Assembly (NCBI GenBank): GCA_025655555.1
Contig: JAHXIQ010000002.1
Span: 186,001 to 250,000 of the forward strand
Direction: 5' to 3'
DNA length: 64,000 nucleotides
From: Candidatus Thiodiazotropha sp. (ex Myrtea sp. 'scaly one' KF741663)
Lineage (GTDB): Bacteria; Pseudomonadota; Gammaproteobacteria; Chromatiales; Chromatiaceae
The notes below the pieces were generated by a model. The model made no database searches and was not told the origin of the DNA. It was given only the letters and a program-made list of their open reading frames with translations. This document shows positions 26,407 through 34,433 of the stretch, one piece after another (position 1 is the stretch's first letter; every line of letters begins with the position of its first letter). Position numbers and translations under genes: made by a program.

Positions 26407-26763
26407 ATGTCTAAAGACAGTCTGGATAACCTCAACACTCGCCTTAAGGCCTTTGCTCAAACCCGTAATTGGGAGCAGTTCCACTCACCCAAAAATCTCA
26501 CCATGGCCCTGATTGCCGAATGTGCTGAGCTTGTGGAGCACTTTCAATGGCTGACAGAAGAACAAAGTATGAATCTGGCTGATGAGAAACGGGAGGAAGT
26601 CGCCCTGGAGATGGCAGACATTCTTATCTATCTGATTCGTACTGCTGAGCGCCTCGATATTGATCTGGTGGAAGCCGCAGAACGTAAGATCGCCATCAAT
26701 GAAGCCCGCTACCCGATTGATAAAGTCTATGGCGATGCCCGTCGCGCCTCGGAATATGACTAG
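26407..26763 (+). CDS. MazG-like nucleotide pyrophosphohydrolase
   Basis: A 118-residue protein of the all-alpha NTP pyrophosphohydrolase superfamily. AECAELVEHFQW (around residues 38-50) and EVALEMADILIYLI (70-84) supply the E-x-x-E and E-x-x-D metal-binding helices. Such enzymes hydrolyse NTPs, often damaged or non-canonical ones, to NMP and pyrophosphate. ATG 26407 is preferred over an in-frame GTG at 26377. The TAG stop codon is part of the left end of the palindromic element at 26760-27027, so the C-terminus may have been set by insertion of that element, although its length is normal. Confidence 0.85.
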   Translation: MSKDSLDNLNTRLKAFAQTRNWEQFHSPKNLTMALIAECAELVEHFQWLTEEQSMNLADEKREEVALEMADILIYLIRTAERLDIDLVEAAERKIAINEARYPIDKVYGDARRASEYD

Positions 26764-27027
26764 TGGGCCATGCGGTAAATAAGGTAATGATCAGAGCCCA
26801 GCTCATGAGCCAAGGCAAGGCGTACTCCGCAGGGAATGGCAAGCCCTTTCCAAGGAGTACAACGCAGCATTGGCTCATGAGCTGGGCTCCCTTCGGGCCG
26901 GCCCACAAGCCTCAGCAGCGGCGTTGCACTCACTTGAATTGGCCTGCCAGTCCTACGTTCGCGCGCCTTGCTGCTGAGGCTTGTGGGTCCGGCTGATCGT
27001 TACCTTATTTACCGCATGGCCCACTAG
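26760..27027. mobile_element. MITE-like element of nested palindromes with 35-bp terminal inverted repeats
   Basis: Terminal arms 26760-26794 and 26993-27027 are reverse complements over 35 bases with one mismatch, and both ends begin with CTAG. Between them lie two further hairpins. The first pairs 26794-26813 with 26870-26889 (perfect, 20 bp) and encloses a smaller GTACTCC/GGAGTAC stem. The second pairs 26897-26919 with 26970-26993 (about 23 bp with one inserted base). No transposase frame fits inside 268 bases. The shape suggests a non-autonomous transposable element; a TA or CTAG target duplication is possible. It is inserted at the stop codon of the MazG-like gene. Confidence 0.75.
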
Positions 27028-27188
27028 GGCCTTTTTACATTGCCATTGACCTCATGATTTATATGGCTTAACCACCATCGTCACCCCTCTTTCCCCAATC
27101 TTTATAGGGTGGAGCCTATGGGCCAGTAAGGCTATCTTTGCTGTTGAAAAGACCATTGCAGCAAGATAGTTATGCCACGGGAGTCGAG

Positions 27189-27359
27189 ATGAAGAAGTTT
27201 CAATGCATCGTTTGCGGGTTTGTTTACGACGAGGCCGAGGGTCTCGCTGATGAGGGCATTGCTCCCGGAACCCGCTGGGCGGACATCCCCGATGATTGGG
27301 AGTGTCCTGAATGTGGCGTTAGCAAATCCGACTTTGAAATGGTGGAAATGGTTGCCTGA
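27189..27359 (+). CDS. Rubredoxin
   Basis: A 56-residue rubredoxin: an iron atom is held by four cysteines, C6 and C9 in CIVCG and C39 and C42 in CPECG, within the conserved FVYDEAEG and PDDWECP frame. It carries single electrons in the cytoplasm, for example to oxidases, peroxide or superoxide reductases or alkane hydroxylases; the partner is not in the window. The ATG at 27189 with GGGAG upstream gives the standard length. Confidence 0.96.
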   Translation: MKKFQCIVCGFVYDEAEGLADEGIAPGTRWADIPDDWECPECGVSKSDFEMVEMVA

Positions 27360-27367
27360 ATGCAGGC

Positions 27368-27928
27368 CTATCCAGTATCGCCTTCAAGACATGCAGCCAA
27401 TCGCTGTTGCATCGCACTGAGGCCCAGCTCCCGCAACAAGGCGACATTTCGCTCTGGTATCCCCTCAGGGTCTGGGTAGTGTTCCAGCGCCCGTGCCAAT
27501 GGCGCCTCCCGAATCAGGTGAAACATCGGATAGGGAGAGCGATTGGTATAGTTTGCCGGGTCATCCGGCAATGCCCCCTCGAAACAGTAGTCCGGATGAA
27601 AGCTGGCTAGCTGCAGAATTCCGTCTAAACCCGCCTCGGGGATCACCGCTTCAGCCGTTGCAAACAGATCCAGATACTCTACGAACTCTGCCAGTCCACG
27701 AGGAACTACGAAGAGACTCGTTTCCGCGATCGTCTCAGGCATGCCAACAAGCAATTCCATCTCTTCCAACAGTTCGCGGTAGATGCCTTCAGGGTTCTCA
27801 GCCTGACAAAGCCGATAGCGGATCCTATCGCCTTTCATGGGAGCCGCCGCGAAGGGGCAGAGATTCAGACCGACAACTGTTTTCCCAACCCAGCAACGAA
27901 CAGCATCAAGTTCCGGTGAATCACTCAT
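27368..27928 (-). CDS. DUF1415-family protein
   Basis: A 186-residue protein matching the DUF1415 family by its conserved opening (WVGKTVVGLNLCPFA), ETSLFVVPRGLAEF, and LASFHPDYCFEGA followed by DPANYTNRSPYPMFHLIRE. Function unknown. Conserved Cys and His residues might bind a metal, but this is a guess. Its start overlaps the end of the MOSC gene by 8 bases, so the two form an operon, and it converges on the rubredoxin gene. Confidence 0.9.
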   Translation of the reverse strand: MSDSPELDAVRCWVGKTVVGLNLCPFAAAPMKGDRIRYRLCQAENPEGIYRELLEEMELLVGMPETIAETSLFVVPRGLAEFVEYLDLFATAEAVIPEAGLDGILQLASFHPDYCFEGALPDDPANYTNRSPYPMFHLIREAPLARALEHYPDPEGIPERNVALLRELGLSAMQQRLAACLEGDTG

Positions 27929-28730
27929 ATCGCTGCAGTACCTCTAGCGGCATGCCGACTGACAATTCGCCAGTATGGTCATGCAATAAATTCTGGCCGA
28001 AAAAAACCTGCTTCCCCTGGCGCCGGTAACCGGCCAGGGTTTTCAAAGGCTCATCGCCGCTCTCCCCTGTGCGGGGATCGACCGTAGTGATCTTACAGCG
28101 GGAACAGGGTTTTACCACCCTGAACGTCAAATCACCAATCCGGATCAGACGCCAGCTATCCTCCTCATAGGGCTCACAGCCTGCTACCACCAGGTTCGGC
28201 CGGAATCGAATCATCGGCATCGGCTGATCCAAACGCTCATTGAGGTCATCCAGCGATGCCTGGGAGATTAGCAGCAGGGGAAAACCATCCGCGAATGCGG
28301 TACGGTCAGCAGCTGCTGCAAAACGTTGATCGACCTGGCGTATTGACTCATCAGGCATGTAGACCAATTGGCAATCTTGCCCCAGAAAATCACTCAACCA
28401 GTGATGGGCCTTGTCCTCGCAAAGCTGAGCCTGACAGCTGTCGTTCCAAATATTCACGCTCACCTGCCTGATACTCCGCAGTGGACGTTCAAGCGTGATT
28501 GAAGGCATGCCGGGAGCCTCTAGAGTCAATCCTGCCCCTGTTACCTGCGTTGAGACAAGCGTCATCTCCGGCAACTCGCGCTGCGTGAGGAAGCTCCCAT
28601 CCCTGTCCACCACCATCCAACGCCGATCGTCTTCAAGGCCGAATCTGTCGACCCGGGTATGGGCCAGTTGCTGGCCCGCAAGAGATTTTACCGGGTAGCG
28701 ATGGAGTGCAGATAGCCGAACCTCCGTCAT
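27921..28730 (-). CDS. MOSC-domain protein (YcbX-like molybdoenzyme family)
   Basis: A 269-residue protein with an N-terminal MOSC-N beta-barrel (LSALHRYPVKSLAGQQL, DRRWMVVDRDG) and a C-terminal MOSC domain (FRPNLVVAGCEPYEED, VKPCSRCKITTVDP, FFGQNL). The cysteine in KPCSRC is the expected molybdenum-cofactor ligand. Unlike E. coli YcbX it lacks a C-terminal ferredoxin domain. Relatives reduce N-hydroxylated compounds with a separate electron donor; the rubredoxin encoded nearby is a tempting but unproven candidate. First gene of a two-gene operon with the DUF1415 gene. Confidence 0.9.
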   Translation of the reverse strand: MTEVRLSALHRYPVKSLAGQQLAHTRVDRFGLEDDRRWMVVDRDGSFLTQRELPEMTLVSTQVTGAGLTLEAPGMPSITLERPLRSIRQVSVNIWNDSCQAQLCEDKAHHWLSDFLGQDCQLVYMPDESIRQVDQRFAAAADRTAFADGFPLLLISQASLDDLNERLDQPMPMIRFRPNLVVAGCEPYEEDSWRLIRIGDLTFRVVKPCSRCKITTVDPRTGESGDEPLKTLAGYRRQGKQVFFGQNLLHDHTGELSVGMPLEVLQRYE

Positions 28731-28871
28731 GTCGTAACCTGTCTGGTCATAGGGGTCTCCATTCTGGCAATTTTCACTTCATTCTCGGGAAAGATGGCCG
28801 ATAGCCTATGGCAGACCATAAATAATTGCTTTTGTGTTGCTGGACATGGCAGCACATCTGGAGGAACTTGC

Positions 28872-29981
28872 ATGGATATTGTGCCTTATCTGAAACTGAT
28901 GGTTCAAAAGAACGGTTCTGATGTCTTCTTCAGTACCGGCGCCGCGCCTCACCTTAAAGCTGAAGGTGAGACCCGCCCTATCGGCGCCTCACCGCTACAA
29001 CCTGGCCAAGTGAGAAAGCTGGCCTACGGCATTATGAGCGATGAGCAGATCAAGGAGTTCGAGGCCACCTACGAATGCAATCTGGCTATCTCGATCAACA
29101 ACCTGGGCCGTTTCCGTGTCAATGTCTTCAAACAGCGTGGCGATGCCGCCATGGTCATCCGCTATATCAAGGGGGTGATACCTCCGGTTGAGAAACTGAA
29201 TCTACCCGTGATTCTTAAAGACCTGATCATGGAGCCCCGCGGTCTGATTCTGGTGGTCGGCGCTACCGGCTCAGGCAAGTCCACCACCCTGGCCTCCATG
29301 ATAGAGTACCGCAATCAGAACCGTGCCGGGCATATTCTGACCATCGAAGACCCGATCGAGTACCTCTACACACACAAAAAATCGGTAGTGGATCAGCGGG
29401 AAGTCGGCATCGATACCCTGTCGTATGAAAATGCCTTGAAGAACGCCATGCGTGAAGCGCCAGATGTCATCCAGATCGGTGAGATCCGCGAAATGTTCAC
29501 CATGCAACACTCCATTGCGTATGCCGAGACCGGGCACTTGTGCCTCTCGACACTACATGCCAATAACGCCAACCAGGCCCTCGATCGCATCATCAACTTT
29601 TTCCCTGACAGCGCCCATCAACAGCTATACATGGACCTGTCACTGAACCTCAGGGCTGTTATCTCCCAGCGTCTGGTCAAAGGTAAGGATGGGCAGCGTA
29701 TACCGGCAGTAGAGATCATGCTGTTAAGTACCTACATCTCAGAACTGATTCAGAAAGGCGACATCCATGCGATTAAAGAGGTCATGGAGCAAGGTACAGA
29801 ACGCGGCATGCAGACCTTCGACCAATCCCTCTATGGCCTCTATCAGGAGGGCAGAATCACACTGGAAGAGGCGCTGGCTCACGCTGACTCCCGCAACAAC
29901 CTATCGTTGAAGATTCGCTTGTCTGATACCGGCGGTGTTGAAGCACCTGGCGGACTGGGAATGGCAGAAAACGAATTCTGA
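28872..29981 (+). CDS. pilU: Type IV pilus retraction ATPase, PilU-type
   Basis: A 369-residue hexameric ATPase of the PilT/PilU branch that helps retract type IV pili. The Walker A motif GATGSGKST is at residues 130-138, the Asp box is in LTIEDPIEYLY, and the segment IGEIREMFTMQHSIAYAETG followed by STLHANNANQALDRI is characteristic of PilU. The start at 28872 has GGAGG at 28860-28864, seven bases away; upstream in-frame codons are not supported. pilT, its usual neighbour, is not adjacent here. Confidence 0.93.
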   Translation: MDIVPYLKLMVQKNGSDVFFSTGAAPHLKAEGETRPIGASPLQPGQVRKLAYGIMSDEQIKEFEATYECNLAISINNLGRFRVNVFKQRGDAAMVIRYIKGVIPPVEKLNLPVILKDLIMEPRGLILVVGATGSGKSTTLASMIEYRNQNRAGHILTIEDPIEYLYTHKKSVVDQREVGIDTLSYENALKNAMREAPDVIQIGEIREMFTMQHSIAYAETGHLCLSTLHANNANQALDRIINFFPDSAHQQLYMDLSLNLRAVISQRLVKGKDGQRIPAVEIMLLSTYISELIQKGDIHAIKEVMEQGTERGMQTFDQSLYGLYQEGRITLEEALAHADSRNNLSLKIRLSDTGGVEAPGGLGMAENEF

Positions 29982-30092
29982 CAGGCAAGTTCCCAGAGAC
30001 CTTCAAGGACTAATAAAAACACTCCTGCTGGCAATCGATAGCTGACCGTCGGCATAATAGGGGTTTTTCCCCTGTTGCAACGGGCTGCCAAA

Positions 30093-32588
30093 ATGCCAGA
30101 TATTGAGAAGAAACCCTCGCAGAATGACTCTGATGCCTGTCGTTCGCTAATGAATCTGCCCCCCCTTGGTATGGATGAGGAGGCGATCTCCTACGACTTT
30201 CGGCGCTATTTCGCCCATACCTTGGGCCGGGACAACCACTGCACCTCCAGCCACTATCCCTATAAGGCACTGGCATTCGCGATCCGTGACCGCCTGGTGG
30301 AGCGCTGGAAACTGACCCGTGCTTCCTATGAGGATAGCGACTGCAGGCGTACTTTCTACCTCTCCCTGGAGTTCCTCATGGGCCGCGCCCTGAGTAACGC
30401 CATACTGAATCTGGATGTGGACGAGCCCGTCAAAGAGGCATTCCTGAATCTCGGCGTCAATCTGGAAGATATTCGCGAGAGTGAGCCCGATGCGGGCCTG
30501 GGGAACGGTGGCCTGGGTCGTCTGGCTGCTTGCTTCCTCGACAGCTGCGCTACTCTGCAACTGCCGGTGCGCGGTTATGGTTTACGCTACGAATACGGCA
30601 TGTTCCGCCAACATATCGCCAATGGCCAGCAGGTCGAGGATCCAGACCACTGGTTGCGAGACGGCAATCCCTGGGAGCTGGAACGTCCTGAATACACCCA
30701 GCGCATCAAATTTGGCGGCCACACAGAACACCTCAACGGCAGAGTACGCTGGGTCGACACGCAGGATGTACTTGCCGTCCCATACGATCTGCCCATTCCG
30801 GGCTATCGTAACGACACGGTGAACACACTGAGGCTCTGGAAGGCAGCCGCCACAGACGAGTTCAATCTCGACGAGTTCAACGCCGGCAGTTACACCGAAT
30901 CTGTCGAGGCCAAGAATGATGCCGAGCACATCACCATGGTGCTCTACCCCAATGACGCCAGCGAAAACGGAAAAGAGTTACGCCTGCGTCAGCAATATTT
31001 TCTGGCATCCGCAAGCCTGCGGGACGTGATTCGGGAATGGCTGGGAGGGCACAGCGAATTCGAGACATTCGCCGACAAGCACTGCTTCCAGCTCAACGAT
31101 ACTCATCCGAGCATCTCCGTCGCCGAGCTGATGCGTCAATTGATGGATGAGCACGGCCTCTCCTGGGACAAGGCCTGGGAGATCTCCAGCAGCACCATGG
31201 CCTATACCAATCACACGCTACTGCCGGAGGCGCTGGAACGCTGGCCGGTAAAGCTCTTTCAATGCCTGCTGCCGAGATTGCTGGAGATCATCTACGAGAT
31301 CAACGCACGTTTTCTCAGCGAAGTCGCCCTGCGCTGGCCCGGCGATACGGACCGTCTGCGCCGTATGTCACTAATCGAGGAAGGACACGAACCCATGGTG
31401 CGCATGGCCTATCTGGCCATTGTCGGCAGTTTCTCTATTAATGGCGTCGCCGCGCTCCATACCGAGCTGTTGAAGAAAGGACTCTTCCACGACTTCTACG
31501 AGCTCTGGCCAACGCGTTTTAACAACAAAACCAATGGAGTCACACCACGCCGTTGGCTGGCAGCCTGTAATTCAGCGTTACGTCAGCTACTCGACGAGAC
31601 CATTGGCAATGGTTGGATCTCAGACCTGCCCGCACTGACGAAGATGGAAAAAATTGCCGACGACGCCAACTTTCAGCGCAAATGGCAAAAGATGAAACTG
31701 ACGAACAAGCAGCGGCTGGCAAAGATGGTCAAGCTGGAGTGCAACGTCGAATTCGATACCGATGCGCTGTTCGATGTACAGGTCAAACGTATTCACGAAT
31801 ACAAGCGCCAGTTACTGAACATTCTCCATGTCATTCATCTCTACAACCGCATCAAACGTGGAGAGACTGACAATTGGACCAAACGCTGCGTGCTAATTGG
31901 CGGCAAGGCCGCTCCCGGGTACCACATGGCCAAACTGATCATCAAGTTGATCAACAATGTGGCTCGCGTGGTCAATAAGGATCAACAGGTTGGCAACTTG
32001 CTCAAGGTTGCCTTCGTACCCAACTATCGTGTTTCGGCCATGGAGATCATCGCACCTGGCACCGATTTGTCGGAGCAGATATCCACCGCAGGCAAGGAAG
32101 CCTCAGGTACCGGTAATATGAAATTCATGATGAATGGCGCCGTCACCATCGGCACACTGGATGGTGCCAACATCGAGATACTGGAAGAAGTGGGGGAAGC
32201 AAATTTCTTTCTCTTCGGACTGACCACGGAGGAGGTGGAGGCGATGCGAAGCCACTACACGCCGAATGCGATGATCGAGCAGGACAACGACCTGAAGCAG
32301 GTCATGCAACTGCTGGAGAGCGGTCACTTCAACCAATTCGAACCGGGCATCTTCGATCCCATCATCGAATCGGTTCGCAGCCCCTACGACCCCTGGCTGA
32401 CGGCAGCGGACTTCCGCAACTATGTGGATGCCCAAGAACAGGCGGCAGAGGCATTTCAGGACAAAAAACGCTGGACCCGCATGAGTATCATCAACAGCGC
32501 AAAGAGCGGTCGCTTTTCTACTGACCGGACCATGGAAGAGTATAATCGTGATATCTGGCACCTGGAGAAAGTGGCTCCATCCACTTAG
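30093..32588 (+). CDS. glgP: Glycogen/starch/alpha-glucan phosphorylase
   Basis: An 831-residue GT35 phosphorylase that releases glucose 1-phosphate from glycogen or maltodextrin ends. The pyridoxal phosphate attachment motif EASGTGNMKFMMNGA places the cofactor lysine at K677; GLGNGGLGRLAACFLDS is the conserved N-terminal glucan/phosphate region, and NNKTNGVTPRRWL and KRIHEYKRQLLN are further signatures. Full length for the family. ATG 30093 is preferred to an upstream in-frame TTG at 30075. No other glycogen genes are adjacent. Ends nine bases before ycgL. Confidence 0.97.
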   Translation: MPDIEKKPSQNDSDACRSLMNLPPLGMDEEAISYDFRRYFAHTLGRDNHCTSSHYPYKALAFAIRDRLVERWKLTRASYEDSDCRRTFYLSLEFLMGRALSNAILNLDVDEPVKEAFLNLGVNLEDIRESEPDAGLGNGGLGRLAACFLDSCATLQLPVRGYGLRYEYGMFRQHIANGQQVEDPDHWLRDGNPWELERPEYTQRIKFGGHTEHLNGRVRWVDTQDVLAVPYDLPIPGYRNDTVNTLRLWKAAATDEFNLDEFNAGSYTESVEAKNDAEHITMVLYPNDASENGKELRLRQQYFLASASLRDVIREWLGGHSEFETFADKHCFQLNDTHPSISVAELMRQLMDEHGLSWDKAWEISSSTMAYTNHTLLPEALERWPVKLFQCLLPRLLEIIYEINARFLSEVALRWPGDTDRLRRMSLIEEGHEPMVRMAYLAIVGSFSINGVAALHTELLKKGLFHDFYELWPTRFNNKTNGVTPRRWLAACNSALRQLLDETIGNGWISDLPALTKMEKIADDANFQRKWQKMKLTNKQRLAKMVKLECNVEFDTDALFDVQVKRIHEYKRQLLNILHVIHLYNRIKRGETDNWTKRCVLIGGKAAPGYHMAKLIIKLINNVARVVNKDQQVGNLLKVAFVPNYRVSAMEIIAPGTDLSEQISTAGKEASGTGNMKFMMNGAVTIGTLDGANIEILEEVGEANFFLFGLTTEEVEAMRSHYTPNAMIEQDNDLKQVMQLLESGHFNQFEPGIFDPIIESVRSPYDPWLTAADFRNYVDAQEQAAEAFQDKKRWTRMSIINSAKSGRFSTDRTMEEYNRDIWHLEKVAPST

Positions 32589-32597
32589 ACAGAAAGC

Positions 32598-32897
32598 ATG
32601 ACCGCCACAAAGGAAATACCCTGTTGGATCTACCGCAGCCCGCGCAAGGAAGAGATGTATCTCTACCTGCGGGCTGAGGATGACTTTACCTGCCTGCCTG
32701 ACGCACTGTTAGGCAATTTCGGCAAACCGGTAAAAGTGATGGAACTGACGCTCACAACACAGCGCAATCTGGCCAGGGAAGATGTCACGAAGGTGATGGA
32801 AAACCTGCTTGCTCAAGGTTTCCATCTGCAGATGCCACCAAAAATGGCCGTCGATCTTTACGAAGAGGGTTTAGGCATACTGCCAGCCCCTGACTAA
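32598..32897 (+). CDS. ycgL: YcgL-domain protein
   Basis: A 99-residue protein of the YcgL (DUF709) family, recognised from the opening IPCWIYRSPRKEEMYLYL, the DALLGNFGKP segment and the closing GFHLQMPPKMAVDLYEEGL. The family is nearly confined to gammaproteobacteria. Its function is unsettled. It follows glgP by nine bases and probably shares its transcript. Confidence 0.92.
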   Translation: MTATKEIPCWIYRSPRKEEMYLYLRAEDDFTCLPDALLGNFGKPVKVMELTLTTQRNLAREDVTKVMENLLAQGFHLQMPPKMAVDLYEEGLGILPAPD

Positions 32898-32913
32898 GGA
32901 GCCCACCTCAGAG

Positions 32914-32931
32914 CCGGATAACTCCGGTTTT
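32914..32931 (+). terminator. Intrinsic terminator after ycgL
   Basis: CCGGA and TCCGG pair around the loop TAAC, followed directly by TTTTAT. It lies 17 bases after the ycgL stop, in the gap where plus-strand ycgL and minus-strand slyX converge. The stem is short, so efficiency may be modest. Confidence 0.45.
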
Positions 32932-32957
32932 ATGGCCCTATCCTGAGCCCAATCAGG

Positions 32958-33161
32958 TCAATAGTGCGGCGGGGGCGGTTCCTCATCTCCACCATGCAGC
33001 GGTGACGGGGAAAACGCCTGTATGCGTTTCTGCAGACTTTCCAGCGCCTGCGACAGAGATTCAATACGACTCTGCTGGGTGGCAACTGTCTCGTTCAGGC
33101 TGTGAATAGCGTCCTCCTGAAAGGCCAGACGGGTCTCCAGTTCGACGACTCGATCTTCCAT
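32958..33161 (-). CDS. slyX: SlyX-family coiled-coil protein
   Basis: A 67-residue SlyX protein: a single amphipathic helix with heptad Leu/Ile/Val pattern over residues 1-50 (VVELETRLAFQEDAIHSLNE) and the typical Pro-rich, acidic tail ending PPPPHY. The family's function is unknown. Its ATG directly abuts the stop codon of the upstream ArsR-type gene, so it is the last gene of that operon. Confidence 0.92.
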   Translation of the reverse strand: MEDRVVELETRLAFQEDAIHSLNETVATQQSRIESLSQALESLQKRIQAFSPSPLHGGDEEPPPPHY

Positions 33162-33500
33162 CTAGGCCTTCGGATAGCGATCATCGAGATTGGCTGGGCA
33201 AAGTACGTTGCGCATGATCCCGATCAGATCCAGCAATTGGTGGTTGCGGATACGGTAGTAGATACGGTTGGCCTCTTTCCGGGAGACTACGATATTTTTA
33301 TTGCGCAGCTGCTCCAGGTGTTGAGAGATATTGCTCTGGGAGGTACCGGTCCGTTCCACAATCTCGCCTACCGAGAGTTCACTCTCTCCCAGGGAGCAGA
33401 GGATCTTCCAGCGCAGCGGATGCGCCATCGCCTTGAGTGCATTAGCTGTCAGTGAGGTGTCTTCTTCTCCAGACATCATGGGATCGGTTGGCTCATTCAT
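33162..33500 (-). CDS. ArsR-family winged-helix transcriptional regulator
   Basis: A 112-residue repressor-type protein with a winged helix spanning residues 20-100: KAMAHPLRWKILCSL, then the recognition region TGTSQSNISQHLEQLR and the wing SRKEANRIYYRI. The usual metal-binding CxC motif in the recognition helix is absent; the one nearby cysteine (LCSLG) and one near the C-terminus (VLCPAN) leave a non-metal or redox signal possible. Start overlaps the receiver-PAS gene by four bases (ATGA), and its stop abuts slyX, tying it to a two-component operon. Confidence 0.9.
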   Translation of the reverse strand: MNEPTDPMMSGEEDTSLTANALKAMAHPLRWKILCSLGESELSVGEIVERTGTSQSNISQHLEQLRNKNIVVSRKEANRIYYRIRNHQLLDLIGIMRNVLCPANLDDRYPKA

Positions 33501-34369
33501 TGTTTAACTCCTCTGGAGACGCTGTTTACCGGCTCCATATCGCGGATATAGCCCGTCATATCCTTAGCGATACAAATAATATGGCTGATATTTCCATCTT
33601 TGTCTTTGACCGCGGTTCGAGAAAAAAGAATCGGTACGCGGCGCCCGTTCTTGGCGATAAAACATGCCTCGATGCGGCTCAGAGCGCCGGTACGGATCAA
33701 CGCCTCAAGCCAGGTGCCGAAAAAGGCGCCGGCCTGCTCCTCCTCCTCCTCTTCGAAGACATCACCGATGGAAAGGGCCAAGAGGTCGGATTCACTGTAG
33801 TGAAGCATTGAACAGGCTGCCGGATTCGCCGATTCGATACGCCCTTCCGGATCGAGTACCAGCAGCGCTTCGCCCATGTGTGTGATGATGTTTTCCAGGT
33901 GCTGTTTCGCCGCCGCAAGTTCGGCGGTACGCTCAGCTACTTTCTGTTCGAGTAACTTGTTGAGTTCGCGCTCTTTCTCGATCAGACGGAAGTAGGTGCT
34001 GATCTTGTTCAGCAGTTGATTGTCATCAATAGGCTTAAGCAGATAGTCGACACCACCCACTTCATAGCCCTTCTGCTGGAACTCTTCCGTCTTGAAGGCC
34101 GCAGTGAGAAAGATGATCGGAATATCCTGAGTCTTCTTGCGGATCTTGAGCATCGATGCGGTCTGAAAACCATCCATCTCCGGCATCTGGACATCCAGAA
34201 TGATCAGATCGATACCCGGCTCTTTGACAGCAATATCCAACGCCTGCTGACCTGAGGTCGCCTCGAAAATCTCCACATCCATGTAGCGTTCGATGAGAGT
34301 GCGCAGGGTAAACAGATTGTGCTCATGATCATCGACGATCAGAAGCTTGAAGCCGGCATATCGTTTCAT
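33497..34369 (-). CDS. Response-regulator receiver with PAS domain, no DNA-binding output
   Basis: A 290-residue protein: receiver domain at residues 8-125 with acceptor D59 in LIILDVQMPEMDG and the conserved Lys in YLLKPIDD, a coiled coil at about 130-165 rich in Glu and Leu, and a PAS domain at 165-280 (MGEALLVLDPEGRIESANPAACSML, split here by the reader at the obvious strands). There is no helix-turn-helix, GGDEF or kinase module, so it probably works by protein contact. The ATG at 34369 is preferred over an upstream TTG. It lies between a hybrid kinase and an ArsR gene and probably links them. Confidence 0.82.
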   Translation of the reverse strand: MKRYAGFKLLIVDDHEHNLFTLRTLIERYMDVEIFEATSGQQALDIAVKEPGIDLIILDVQMPEMDGFQTASMLKIRKKTQDIPIIFLTAAFKTEEFQQKGYEVGGVDYLLKPIDDNQLLNKISTYFRLIEKERELNKLLEQKVAERTAELAAAKQHLENIITHMGEALLVLDPEGRIESANPAACSMLHYSESDLLALSIGDVFEEEEEEQAGAFFGTWLEALIRTGALSRIEACFIAKNGRRVPILFSRTAVKDKDGNISHIICIAKDMTGYIRDMEPVNSVSRGVKQ

Positions 34370-34433
34370 ACGTCTTGTTCGAACCGCCCCAGTCAAAAAA
34401 AGTTCAGCTTTGTTCCGTTTGGCTGCAAGCAGG

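Noticed and set aside
26764..27188. Small protein genes inside the palindromic element
   Set aside because: Short frames in both directions are imposed by the inverted repeats and lack ribosome-binding sites.
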